Shown here: positions 9,062 to 20,475 of the stretch, piece by piece | Numbering within the stretch: the first letter of the stretch is position 1 | Layout of the letters: every line of letters begins with the position of its first letter | From: Funneliformis mosseae | Lineage: Eukaryota > Glomeromycota > Glomeromycetes > Glomerales > Glomeraceae | Assembly: GCA_910592005.1 (NCBI GenBank) | Contig: CAJVPP010000576.1 | Coordinates: 1 to 29,505, forward strand | Reading direction: 5' to 3' | Length of the DNA stretch: 29,505 bases | Made by a program: the position numbers and the translations under genes | Notes under the pieces: model-generated | Database searches by the model: none | Told to the model about the DNA's origin: nothing | Seen by the model: only the letters and a program-made list of their open reading frames with translations

Positions 9062-9259
9062 ATGTCGAGAAGTTCCTTTGAAATTAATGATTTCCGTAAA
9101 ACACCAGCCGTAGGAAAAGAGTTATATTACGGTTTACATTATAGAGCATTGATTGGTAGGTCTGGGTTTTTCTGTAAATTCAGAGGTAACGATGACAATT
9201 GGTTTAGCTGTGACATTTTTAACAGCGGTTGGATTCATTTTATTTTTTGTGAGTTTTAA
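9062..9259 (+). CDS. Small ORF (65 aa), possibly a first exon plus a membrane segment in another frame
   Basis: An ATG at 9062 opens 65 codons: MSRSSFEINDFRKTPAVGKE, then LYYGLHYRALIGRSGFF, and more. The first 32 residues look protein-like; after that the same DNA reads better one frame over, where MTIGLAVTFLTAVGFILFFV forms a typical single membrane span (from 9195). A frameshift, or a very short intron starting GTAGGT at about 9155, could join them, giving a small single-span membrane protein. The 28-nt gap between GTAGGT and the next AG is too short for a normal fungal intron. I do not recognise the family. It sits about 215 bases after the dispersed repeat. Confidence 0.35.
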   Translation: MSRSSFEINDFRKTPAVGKELYYGLHYRALIGRSGFFCKFRGNDDNWFSCDIFNSGWIHFIFCEF

Positions 9260-9440
9260 TTATTTTATTTGTTAGATTGGTGGTATTTTTGAACTTTTTA
9301 TTTGATGAGGAAAATTGGATAGATGAAGTGATGTTGTAATTAATCGAAATTGTTTTAATTATTTTATTTGTTATGTTGGTACTTTGAACTTTTATTTGAT
9401 GAGGAAAATTGGAGAGATTGAACGGTGTTGTATTTATAAT
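9254..9440 (+). repeat. 99-bp tandem duplication
   Basis: TTTTAATTATTTTATTTGTT starts at 9254 and again at 9353. Each is followed by a G-T-T-G-G-T...TTTGAACTTT block and by TTTGATGAGGAAAATTGGA. The copies differ by a few substitutions and single-base indels, so the duplication is recent compared with the AT-island repeats. It overlaps the end of the small ORF. Confidence 0.8.
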
Positions 9441-10899
9441 AAATTGATTTGTATTTACGATCGATAAAATTCATAAATTCAAAATTTTACTAATGTACAA
9501 ACAATTATTGTATGTATTATGCAACATCTTAGTATTGTATTAAATTCGATTATTCAATACCGCAATATAATATTAAAGAATACTCGGATTTCTGTCGAAA
9601 TATATTATCATTCCCATAATAGAAATAAAGTTCCAAGTTTCAAAAAATAACGTAAAACGAGACATTGAATTTTTATTTTAACACCTGCATGCAAGCTAAT
9701 ATTATTATTTATTTAATTCACGAAAATCTATCTTCATTAATTTATAAACATTGAAATCCTTTTTACAATAGATAAACAATAATAAGCAACATTTTGTTTC
9801 ACACATTGTCAAAAACAGTTAAAAAAGAAATTCAACTTTTGTCTCAGATCGACTCGTTTCAAATTCGAACGATCTAGAACGCCTCGTTTCCAATCTATTA
9901 ATAGAATGACATTAAACTTTGTTATCCTGATATGGATCTGTCGTGTCACCTTTGAAAATTTTATGATCCTATTGTTTGTATAAGGAAAAAATAAAATAGA
10001 GTTAATGAACATTATTTTGACCTAAATGGAAGTTTCCTTTTTCTATTGCAAAGGTCTCAAATATTCATGAAGACAAATTCTAAAATTTTACATAGGATAA
10101 AAGTTAGAGAAAATATTTTCTACATTCATTCACTATGATCGGATATTTTTATCAGAGCAGAGGAATGGAATCTAGTTCTCGTTCTCGTTGCAAAAATGAA
10201 CAAATGATTTTTAATCGTTAAAATAAGATTACTTTTAATAGGATTACAATTTCTTCTTTAATCTTCTAATTGTGTTTTACCATTAATAATCCAAAAAAGT
10301 GTTACATACTTTTTTTTTTGTATTTGACGTCCCGTGAACGTTAAATTCGCGACTTTATTGTGGTTGTATTAAAAATTGATAAAAAAATTATTTTGATGCT
10401 ACTCTATGAAAGAACGTAAAATGATATTTAGTCTTTTGTATGGACAAATTGACGAGCTTATGAAAAACTAGAAATTGTGCATATTTATTTAAAGATTTTA
10501 CATCCTGATGTGTAATGTAACTGACACCCAACGTCGGTCAATAATATCATAAAAATTTTTTGTTTAACGAAACCTGCTTTGGCGTCTAATTCCACTTTCA
10601 AAACCATAGTTAAGTACGGCGAACTCCCAATAAATGTAAAGCAGAAAAATATAATGCGATCATATTGACCTTAGTTGTTTCACGTGCTGGCCACTAGCAT
10701 CCCAATGAAAATTTTTGAACGATTCTGTCTAATACAATTATAATCGTAACATTATTATAGACCAAATGGAAAGTAACTAAATCTATAATAGCATTTAAAA
10801 AATAATTTTTGAATTAATAGTTGAATATAAAAATATTTTTCTCCGTGTTAAATTGTTACTTTGAATGTAATAAATAAATTTATTGTGACAAATGGGTTT
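9441..10899. other. Intergenic DNA, no gene recognised
   Basis: Composition here is ordinary for the non-island parts of the window. A minus-strand 67-codon frame at 9809-10012 has no supporting features. The stretch 10500-10740 is less AT-rich (AACGTCGGTCAATAATATC, TACGGCGAACTCCCAATAAA) and may be old coding or repeat DNA, but I see no clear frame. Confidence 0.5.
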
Positions 10900-11826
10900 G
10901 GTCTGAAAAACAAAACTCGAAATCCCGACAAAATACACTTGAAACTACAATAATTTTTTATAATTTTTAAAAATTAAATTTATTTTTTACTTCAAAAATA
11001 TTTTATTTTTTTTTTTGCTTATTACTTAAAAAATATCATAAAGTTTGCTTTAAAATATTATTTTAATGTTAACTTATTCTTATTAAAATAATATATTTTA
11101 TAATGTTTTTTAAGTAAAAACAAAAATTTAATTAAAATTAATTAAATTCAATAAAATTGTTAACTTTTATTAATTAATATGCAAATATTTTTATTTTTTA
11201 CTCAAATATATTATATTATTACAAAAAAAAACTTATTAAAATATATGTTAAACTTTTTTTATTTTCAATATATATTATATTTTAATAAAATATTTTTTAA
11301 AATAATATATTTAAAGCAATTTAAATAGTATTTATTAAGTAAAAATCAAAAAATAATTTAGATTAATAAGTAGGATTTTATATTAAAATAAGTTAAAATT
11401 ACTTATAAATTTATAAGCAATTTTTAATATAAAATTCTACTAATGAACTTATATTTGGTTTGTAATTTTATATAAATTACATTATAAAATTTTTTTAAAA
11501 TATTATTTGTTAAAAAATATAATTTTAAAAGTAAAGTTTAATTAGAACAAAATATTTGATTAGCTAAAATACAAAATAAATTAACATATTATTTAAATAG
11601 TTTTTTTTTGAAATATAATTATATAAAAAATAAATATTTTTAAAGTAAACTTTATGATATTTTTAATAAAATTATTTATAATTTTAACTGAATTTGATTA
11701 AATTATAACTTAATATTTTTATATAAAAAATAAAAAAAATCATACTAAATAATAAATTTTATCTTTTTATATAATTATATTCAAAAAAAAATTATTTAAA
11801 TTATATATTAATTTTTTAGCAAATAA
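10900..11826. other. AT-rich DNA with weak inverted repeats
   Basis: No gene is seen. AAAATATCATAAAGTTTGCT near 11028 recurs inverted near 11638. TTTTAAGTAAAAA-type motifs recur several times between 11.0 and 12.4 kb. These could be ruins of foldback elements, but in DNA this AT-rich chance matches are common. Confidence 0.4.
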
Positions 11827-11984
11827 ATACTTTACAGAAACTTGGATTTCTTAATACACAGTAACTGCAAAGTGACTGAATAGTAAATATATGATTACTC
11901 CTTTACTTAGTAGTAGCTTAATCACAGCCTAATAGGTACTATGCAGTTACTGAATAGTAAGGAAACAAAGTTTCTGTAAAGTAT
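11827..11984. mobile_element. 158-bp MITE with near-perfect terminal inverted repeats
   Basis: The left end is ATACTTTACAGAAACTTGGA followed by TTTCTTA. The right end, read inward on the minus strand, is ATACTTTACAGAAACTTTGT followed by TTCCTTA. Pairing continues inward through CAGTAACTGCA-A/T-AGT on both sides, so about 50 bases of each half pair. It is clearly richer in GC than its surroundings and contains no ORF. Flanks are too AT-rich to define a target duplication with confidence (AATAA / ATTATT). It is well preserved compared with the rest of the island, suggesting later arrival. Confidence 0.85.
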
Positions 11985-14226
11985 ATTATTCAAATATATT
12001 TTTTCTAATATTTTATTTATAATGTATTTTTTAAACAATAATTATTTTTAAAGTATTTTTAGTATTTTTTAAGTAAAAATTAAAAAAATTAGATTTATCA
12101 GTAATTATTATTAAATAGATTTCTAAATTCTAATATGCTATAAGTTATTATATATTATTCAACCATCAAATCAAGCATTTACTTAAAAATATTATATTAT
12201 CAAATAATAGTTTAAGGAATTTATTAAACTTGTATAAAATTTAATTAAAATTAGTTAAAATTGCTTATAAATTTATAGGTAATTTTAATTGAATTTTAAT
12301 ACAAATTCTATTATTTTATCTAAATAATTTTTTGAATTTTACTTAAAAAAAAAACTATAAAAAAACTTTAAAAATATTATCAAATAAAAAATATTTTATT
12401 TGAATAAAGATTAAAATTAATTTATTTTAAAAACCAGTTTTAAATCTAAGTTAAATATCAGATTTGTTATATATTAAACCAATTATATTAAATAATTAAA
12501 TTAAATTAAATTGGGTTAAAACTAATTTTATTATTGAATAAAATGCATTAATTATTTTATAATATAATATTTAATAATTTATTATTATAAAATATAGCAT
12601 TAAAATATCATATAATAATAATTAATAATGATAATAGCATAATATTATTTGTATTAATTACAATAATTTAAATTTATTAAACTTTTAAATAATTTTGTTT
12701 TAATAATAAAAATACTAAATTTTTATTGTAACTAAAATATTTTTAAATATATTAAATGTGATTATATTAGATTTTATATCTACTATTAGATATATTATAA
12801 GATTAAGATAAGTATATTATATTAAAAAACTATATTTTATAATAAATTCATATTGAAAATTAAATTAATAAAAACTAAAATTTTAATTAAAATAAAATTC
12901 TAATTAAAAGAATTTAATAATATTTATAAATCTAAAAGAAAAATATATTAAAATACTTACAAATATAATTTAGAAAAAAGAAAAACTACTAAAAAATCAA
13001 TTTTACTTTTTTATACCAAATATGATTTTTAGGTTAAAATATATTTATATTTAATATTAATTCATTTTTTATTTTTTTTTAACCATTTTCTTCTTTTTTA
13101 TTGCAAAGGTTTCAATTGTTTATTAAAATTAAATTTGAAGAAATAGATAATATTTGTTATTAATACTAATAAAACACTTATATTAATAAACTACTACTAT
13201 AATGAATTATTTTTAATCTAATTTTTTTTTATTGCAAATAAAGTTTTACTTTATTATTATTTTCTTTTATATCTTTTATATTACTTTTTAAAGCTTTAAA
13301 AATATCATTTCTAATATCTGTAAAATATAAATTTTTAATAATTCTTTCTTTAAGTAAAGATTTTTTTTTGTATTATTATATAATTCTCAAAATAATATTT
13401 TAACTTCTTTTTTACTACTATAATTACATTATTTAAAGTCTTAAATAGAGGTTTAAAAGATAATACAATAAAAACAATATTAAATAAAATTCATTAAAAT
13501 CCATTTAAAGATAAAAATAGTAATACAAACTTTTTTATAATAAATTATTAATATTTACAGATTATAAATATTTTAAATTATTTAAATTTAATTCAGTTAA
13601 ATAAGCTATTAAAGTTATATCTTATATATATTAAATTAGTAGAAATATCTAATATTAAAATTGATATCAAAACTTTTTTTTTTTTCATTAGAACAAAAAA
13701 TTATATAAATAAATTATATAAGAATTAATAAGATTTAAAGTTAGTTATGTTGTTTTATAAATTTTATTAAATTTATTTAAATAATTTTAATATGATAATA
13801 ATTTATTAAAAAAAATTATTATAAATAAATAAATAATAATATTTGGGATTTTAAATTTTATATTAATAAAATTTAATTCTTACCTTTTATCATTTAAACT
13901 AAAATATAATTGTTAATTTTTACCTTCTTTAAGATAATTAATCAGTTTATAAAAATAAATCTGTAAATACAAATTTTATAGAAATATGTAATTTTAAAAT
14001 TCACTTTTATATATAATATATAAAATTTTATCTAATTTTAATATTAATTAAAATATCAAGTGAATTTATATATTTATTCTTAATTAATTAGCTATTTATT
14101 TAAACTATTTAGTATTTTTCTACTTATTTAGTAAATAATAAAAAATTTAATCTTTTTATTTTATAATAAAATACTTTATATTGCTTTAAATCTTCTAATA
14201 TTAAAAATTAATAAATTGTGTGCTAT
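11985..14226. other. Extremely AT-rich DNA, no gene recognised
   Basis: This holds A/T runs and short TTAATA/TTATAA motifs, with no frame showing a protein family. It may be the 3' flank of the Helitron or older elements mutated beyond recognition. Confidence 0.5.
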
Positions 14227-14260
14227 ATAAAATCAATATTGATTTTATTAATATAACTAG
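14227..14260 (+). repeat. 22-nt perfect palindrome followed by CTAG
   Basis: The palindrome occupies 14227-14248: its halves are ATAAAATCAAT and ATTGATTTTAT. CTAG follows at 14257-14260. Helitron 3' ends have a hairpin about 10 nt before CTRR, so this is a candidate terminus. However, the adjacent Helitron gene is on the minus strand, so its 3' end should show the motif in the other orientation. The link is therefore uncertain. Confidence 0.35.
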
Positions 14261-14378
14261 ATTTTTAATCATGATCAGTCAGAAGTCAGCCTTAAATATA
14301 TTTTATTTAATATTTATAAGTATCTTTATTAAATTTGCTAGAATATGTATTGCATATATAATTTATGATATTTTATTA

Positions 14379-17300
14379 AATTGAAAGTGGTTGTGATGCT
14401 TTTGTTTTAGACGAGAATATTCTTTAATTATATTTGGATTTACTATAAATGAATTTTTATCTAAATTTATTATTTGAACATGTTGCCATTTTAAACATCT
14501 GCTGATTGCTGTATATGCTTGACCAGGTATAAATAGTTAGCTAAGATCTATTGAAATAGAATATAAGGTAAGACCCTGTATTTTATAAACTATTAAAAAA
14601 AATGGGTTTTGTAATAAAAACTGTGTTTTAGATGCATGTTGACCTCTTAAATAAAAGTAAGATGTTTCTATTGTAATCCATCTTTGAATAATTGCATTAT
14701 GTATACAAAATACTATTTGTACACTTAGTTGTTATTTATCTATATCAGTGATTACACTGATAGTTCTATTGTATATACCTTTTTTTATTAATGAGTTATT
14801 TAAATATATAACTCGTGCATCTTGTTAGAGTCTAACTATTAGTGGCATATTTGTTTTTATTTTAAATTCTGTTTAAACAAGTTCTGGTGATACTTGTTTA
14901 CTTTCTATAAAATTTATAGCTTCTGCTAATAAATATTTTTCATTATTAATTGGAAGTAGATTGCAAATTGTGTTGTTAATTTATTTTAATATTTTACGAT
15001 ATTTAACAATATGTATTATTATTAATAATGAATCTGAAGATTGATTATTATTATAATTTGTAGCTTTTTCTATAAGATTTGTTTAGATTGCATTTAATAT
15101 TTTTTCAAATCTAATTTTTTCTAACATTTTATAAAATTTATTATATTCATTATGTCTTTGGGATTTATACAAAAATAAAGGATGAAATAATTACCATATT
15201 GATGAATAAAATGCAGCTTTACCTCTTACTAATAGAAGTTGTATCAAATCACCTGCAAATATTATATAAATACCTCTAAATTCTATATCAGAATTGTGAA
15301 TTCTAGTAAATAAATTAGAAATAAAATTAAATAATAAAGCAGAAACTATTGATATTTCATCTTTAATTAATACTTGAATTTTTTTTAAATTTAAGATCAT
15401 AAAAAGCTAATGATTGATAGCTTAATTCTATTTGTACTATTCTAAATGCAGAATAAATAGTAAATCCTTTAACATTTTATGCAGCTATTTCTGTTAATAC
15501 TATTAAAAGATAAGTTTTTCTTTCTGATTTTATCCAATAAATAATTAATTTTATTAAATATGATTTTTCAGTTTTATCAGATCCTGTAATAAAGATAAAT
15601 AGATATTTTTTAGATTGTAATATTAGTCTAAAAGTAGATATAATTGTATTATATACAATATATTATTTTTCTGGTAAGTTTAACATTGTATTTGACAAAA
15701 ATGTTAATGGTATTAATTTTAAATTATCTAATTGTTTGATAAGAATTTTTGATATTTGTGAAGTAATTTTGTCTTTAAGGTTTTCTAATATATTAGTTAT
15801 GATTGTGTTAAATTGATTTTGTAATGAATATCTATTTTCTACTATTATATTTATAGAATTTTAAATTAAATTCTGAAAAGCTGGATGTAAATTTAAATAT
15901 TTTTCTTGATTAGATATAAAATTACCAAGTAATTTATCTTCTAATCTGCAAAATATTATTAGAAGTAATTGTTGATAAAAATATAATTCTTCATTTTGAA
16001 TTTTATGTTATTTGTAATGTATAATTAATAGAGATGTTTTCTTAACAACATAATAGTTTAAATCATCTTTGTAAATTTTATTATTTGAAGGTTTTTTAGT
16101 TGATAATTTATAATTTTTAAAATAATCAAGATAAGTTATATTATCAAATTATTCATTATGTGGATGTGCAAAATATTTTTCAATTGTATCTTTTTAATAT
16201 GGATCATCATCATTTTCTAATATTATTAATATTAATCTTATTATACGTAAATGAGTTATTAGTAGTTCAGTAGGTAGGTATTCTACTTTTACTGATAATT
16301 TGCATATTGTTTTATTAAGTAATAAAATTTATACTCCATTGAGCTTAATCGTCGAGCCATTATATGCTCATAATACTTATCACTTTCTGATATATTAAAT
16401 ACATATAAAGATTCTGATTTGATAACATATTTTGGTTAAATATTTACCAAGGTTTTTAGTACCCACATATTATATATTCATATAAGCATTCCATAATAAA
16501 AGCATAGGTGAATGGTAAAGAACTACCTATCTATTCTTTTCAGTTATATATTGATATATATATCTAGATTCTTTAGTATTATAATATATAATTGGAAAAT
16601 ATGGTTAAATAAGTTTTTTTGCATGTTTAACCTAAAGGTGTCAGTCTACTATACTTTCTAGGAATATATATATGAATTTGATGTATTAATACTAATTAGT
16701 AAAGTTTTAATTCAAAGTTTAATTTAGTAAATCAGATCTAATTAGATTTTCTGCTATTATTTCTGTTATACTTTTTTAACCCAAAGTATTAAATGTGTAT
16801 ATAGTGTTTATAGATGCCTGCCGAAATCTTTTCAAAATAATTTCGTCATACTCTTTTCTATGTTTTTAATATAGTTTTAACAGTTTCAGCTTTCATCATA
16901 TCAAAAAGGTTTTGTCATATCTCTTATTATGATTTTAATATAGTTTTATCTAAGTTTCGACTGTTATTAAGAGGTTTCGTCCTCATCTATAATAATGCTT
17001 AATTATATATTTTTCTGAATATATACTACATGTAATAAGTTTAAAAGCTGTTAATAAACAATATATTTTATCTGATTCTTTTTGATACTAAATATACATT
17101 GTATTTTGATAATTTTATAGCTTTTTTAATCTTAAGTATAAGTAGTGTAACCAGTAAGAATATAAACGAAATCTTGAATTAATACATAATAAACAATATT
17201 TTATATATTTTTCATATGTTTCTATTTTTATTGAATTATCTTCAGAAGTGACTGCATTTAATCAAAAAAGTGATTACTTCTATCAGAAAATAGATCTGAA

Positions 17301-18290
17301 AATAATAATGACCCAAGATCTAAATTATTAAAAAAAAGTAGTAATATTATTGTTTGTTTGTACAAAACTAACCATTAGATAAGTGTAGTAAAAATTTTCA
17401 TTATGTATTTCTGTTAAAAAATTTGTTGATGGTAAAATAATGCCTCCTTTTTAAAAAGATGAAGCATTTATATTAAAAGGTAAATAAGCTGCTGTAGAAA
17501 ATGAATTCAAATATATTTCTATAAGAAAAGATGATGTTAAAAGTAATCTGATAAATGATTTTAAATATTTATTATATTGTTTAAGCCAATTTACAGCAGC
17601 AAATATTTTTGAAGTAAGTCAAAAAAATTTTCATTATTATTATAATTTTCTGGATTAAATAAAAATGCTCCTAATATTTCAGAGTATAATTTTAATGCAT
17701 GCATATTTTTTGAAAATTCTATATCTCCTACCAAAGCATGATATTCTATATATTTATTTATATTTAGATTTCTACCAAGAGAATAGTATAAGAATACTGG
17801 AGAAAGAAATCATTTTTGTATAATTAGTATAGCTTTAATTACATTAAGTATAAGATGAAATTATTAGCATGGATAATGCTTTTTATTGTTTTTACAACTT
17901 TCACATATACATATAATACATAATAAATCTTCACCTTTTATATATATATTAACATTTGAAAAGTTTACTTCAAGTGGATATGTGTAGTTTTCATTAGCTT
18001 CAGTAGAATATAGTAATTTTGCATAATATATACAAGATAAGCAATGTGTTGATAAAAGATTTGTATTTTGAAAGTGTGTGTAAAGTTTACGTAAATATTA
18101 AGATGATCTTCATAAAGGTAATAAATTAATATTTAAATTTGATAAGTTTTGGTTAATTTGTAAAGATGTAAATTAGAATTTGATATTATATTTAAATTAT
18201 ATAAACTTTCATCATTATAAGAGCTAATTTGAAAGTTATTAGTAGAATTTTGTGAGAAAGATGAAGATTTTTGTGAATAATGATCAAATA
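14379..18290 (-). mobile_element. Helitron relic (Rep-Hel), minus strand
   Basis: Successive minus-strand peptides follow the order of a fungal Helitron RepHel protein: an N-terminal Cys-rich region, a Rep (HUH-type) region, then a PIF1-type helicase ending near 14.38 kb. It spans almost the whole coding length but has dozens of stops and frameshifts and a nested MITE at 16813-16987. The 5' TC and 3' hairpin-CTRR ends cannot be fixed. Helitrons transpose by rolling-circle replication using the Rep nickase and the 5'-to-3' helicase; this copy can encode neither. Confidence 0.85.
14379..18290 (-). pseudogene. Helitron Rep-helicase (RepHel) pseudogene
   Basis: In protein order: near 18240, YSQKSSSFSQNSTNNFQ; near 18010-18050, THCLSCIYYAKLLYSTEAN; near 17930, LLCIICICESCKNNKKHYPC; near 17385-17410, FLTEIHNENFYYTYLM; near 17285-17325, DLGSLLFSDLFSD, like the L-F-P-D-G-R-G block before Rep. 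A possible H-I-H remnant of the HUH motif is at about 16795. Then come SRYIYQYITEKNR, a stop where Trp is expected, SPMLLLWNAYMNI, and VGTKNLGKYLTK plus YVIKSESLYVFNISES (16395-16450). EHIMARRLSSMEYKF follows (16328-16372). Helicase part: Walker A G-S-D-K-T-E-K-S (about 15570-15590) instead of G-S-A-G-T-G-K-S; Walker B IKDEISIVSALLFNFISNLF (15310-15372); FAGDLIQLLLVRGKAAFYSS (about 15197-15256); motif V KIQGLTL (about 14570-14590, after a poly-T frameshift); motif VI PGQAYTAISRCLKW (about 14486-14530); tail KEYSRLKQKHHNH. The family consensus is from memory. Both Walker A glycine-to-charged changes fit G-to-A mutation. Confidence 0.85.
16813..16987. mobile_element. 175-bp MITE nested in the Helitron Rep region
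   Basis: The left end is GATGCCTGCCGAAATCTTTT (16813-16832). The right end, read inward from 16987, is GATGAGGACGAAACCTCTTA. The ends match at most of the first 20 positions. TATA lies immediately on both sides (16809-16812 and 16988-16991), as a target-site duplication. Inside, two copies of a roughly 75-bp block with AATATAGTTTTA flanked by TTTCGTCATA / TTTTGTCATA are in tandem. It interrupts the Rep reading region: Rep peptides resume on either side. The CGAAAY core recalls the larger element at 400-1351. Confidence 0.7.
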
Positions 18291-18653
18291 ATCAAAAATA
18301 ATCAAAATAATTTTTATATTTATAAAAGTTTATTAATTAATATTATTTATAATATTTTAAAATTATTACACATTTAAGGCTTTTTTTATATTAAATTCTA
18401 TTTAAATATATTTAACTTAATTTAGTTAAATTTTTTTAATTTGGTATGATTAATAATATTTATTTAATAATAATAAAAGATAAAAGATTAGTAATCATTA
18501 ATAATCAATAAATATATAGATATAATATTTAAAATTATCAGTATTTTTATTAAATATAATAGTTGTTTATAAATAATTGTTATTAATAATAGATAACATA
18601 AATTTTATTTTAAACTAAATAAAACATTCAATTTATTATTTTAAACTATTTAT
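18291..18653. other. Spacer between the accessory pseudogene and Rep
   Basis: This is extremely AT-rich. No frame or motif is recognised. If the two minus-strand genes are one element, it would contain the Rep promoter, but nothing specific is visible. Confidence 0.4.
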
Positions 18654-19500
18654 TTGATTTTCTTTTTGATTTTTTTTTTGCACTTAAAATTTTTGCTGAT
18701 GTATTATCATTATCATTTTTATTTTCATCTTCATTGTTATCATATATATCATCTTTAATATTTTTTTCAGCATTATCAACAATTTCATTATTATTATCAA
18801 TTTTTACTTGTTCATTATTATTTTTGACAATTTTTGATCTTGTAATAATAAAGATTTTGAGATATCCAAAATTTTTATTATGAATGCCTATTGTTTATTT
18901 CTGGGATTTAGTACTGATGAATTAGTTACTGTTGGTATAATTGAGTTGCCATATTTTGTTGTATAAGATTAATTCTTTTTTCAATAGCAGATTTATATGA
19001 AAAAGAACTTTATATTGCTTAAGAAGCTGTTTTTTCTATAAAATTATTATAGAATTATCTGTTTCCATTTTTAAAGCTATAAATTAAAATTCTAATATTT
19101 CATAATATAGTTGTTTTTTTATAACAAAAAGTACTCCTGTTGTATGGATTATATAATTTTGCTTTGCCTTTGTTAAGGCATTTTTAAATCTTGTATCTGA
19201 AGGATGTGTTAAATTTATCAAAAATAGTGTAAATTATTTTTTTGATAAATATGATTTACTTAAATCTGTAAATTGTAACCAGTTTCTGATAATTGAGCAT
19301 AATTCATAATTCTTTCAAAAAAAATGCACAATTGGTTTTATTACAGATATACATTCTTTATCAAGATATATATACACACTTGTTATAATAGTAATATTAA
19401 TTGAACCATCTTATATGATTGAAATTTCTCTGATATTAAATACATATTCTCTTTTTTAATAATGTTGCTTCAAAATTATAATTCAGGTCAGAATCAGAAT
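18654..19500 (-). pseudogene. Unrecognised gene upstream of the Helitron, with an acidic, Lys-rich tail
   Basis: On the minus strand, one frame carries GSINITIITSVYIYLDKECI, SVIKPIVHFF, a stop, then KNYELCSIIRNWLQFTDLSK (near 19270-19330), a stop, and LINLTHPSDTRFKNALTKAK, IIHTTGVLFVIKKQLYYEIL. After frameshifts it reads SYKSAIEKRINLIQQNMATQ, and then a long Asn/Asp/Glu-rich stretch (18690-18830) ending in KKKSKRKSNK and a stop at 18654. The tail looks like a disordered segment with a nuclear localisation signal. It lies about 360 bases upstream of the Rep start on the same strand, so it may be an accessory or captured gene of the Helitron. Some Helitrons carry RPA-like or other extra genes, but I cannot show RPA homology here. 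Family unknown. Confidence 0.5.
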
Positions 19501-19758
19501 CATTTTGTGAAATTAAATAATTATAGTATTTGTATATTTGAAATCCTTCATCATCATCAATTCGAGAGATTGCTATACCTTTTATAAGGTACTATTACTG
19601 ATACTTTCACCAGATATGACAAGAACGTATATAATAATAGAGATATTTACAATTATTTTTTTTATTTATTATAAAAAAAAATGGAAATAAAAAATTTATA
19701 AATCAACAATGACCTATATTATATGTTTTTTTGTTACTAAATTATTAAAAATTTAATT

Positions 19759-20475
19759 AGGTTTAATCAGTTGGCTAAGAATTGGATAGAACTATCAAAA
19801 ACAGAACTGATTAACTTATCACTATGATGAAAGTAAGCTGACGAGTTTCTTTTTTTAATATTGATATTTTTTTAATAATCTTTTTATTTATTTTTATTTA
19901 TTTTTATTTTAGGATCGATCGGTTTCTCTACTTGAGTTAAAAACTGGATAGAACTGTTAAAATAGAACAGATCAGCTTATTACTGTAATGAAAGTAAGCT
20001 AATGAGTTTCTTTTTTTAATATTAATTTTTTTTATTTTAATAATCTTTTTATTTCTTTTTATTTTAGAATCAATCAGTTTTTTCACTTGGGCTAAAGATC
20101 AGACGAAATTGTTGAAATAAAACCAACTAGCTCATCATCGCAGCAAAAGTAAGCTGATAAGTTTCTTTTTTTAATATTTATTTTTTTTATTTTAATAATT
20201 TTTCTATTTATTTTTATTTCTTTTTATTAAAAAATTGATCAGTTTTTTCACTTTGGCTAAGACTTGACAGAATTGTCAAAAATGATCTAACTAGCTTGTT
20301 ATTACGGTTAAAGTAAACTGATGAGTTTCTTTTTTTAATATTGAATTTTTTATTTTAATAATCTTTTTATTTATTTTTATTTATTTTTATTTTAGAATTG
20401 ATCAGCTCCTTCACTTTAGCTAAAAACTGGATGAAACTGTCAAAACTAGAACTGACTAGCAATAAAGGTAATCTG
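19759..20475 (+). repeat. Tandem mini-exon/intron array, left arm (5 units of about 159 bp)
   Basis: Five donor-like sites (GTAAGC, GTAAGC, GTAAGC, GTAAAC, GTAATC) lie at 19833, 19994, 20149, 20313 and 20468, spaced 155-164 bases. Spacers begin with these sites, carry GAGTTTCTTTTTTTAATATT, are pyrimidine-rich, and end in TTTTAG at 19912, 20067 and 20395 (one has AA instead, about 20230). Between them lie blocks of 72, 81, 81, 81 and 72 nt, all multiples of three. The regular GT...AG structure and constant block length show exon-intron units multiplied together. Confidence 0.85.

Noticed and set aside
9809..10012. 67-codon minus-strand frame
   Set aside because: No motif, start context or splice context; chance in ordinary AT-rich DNA.
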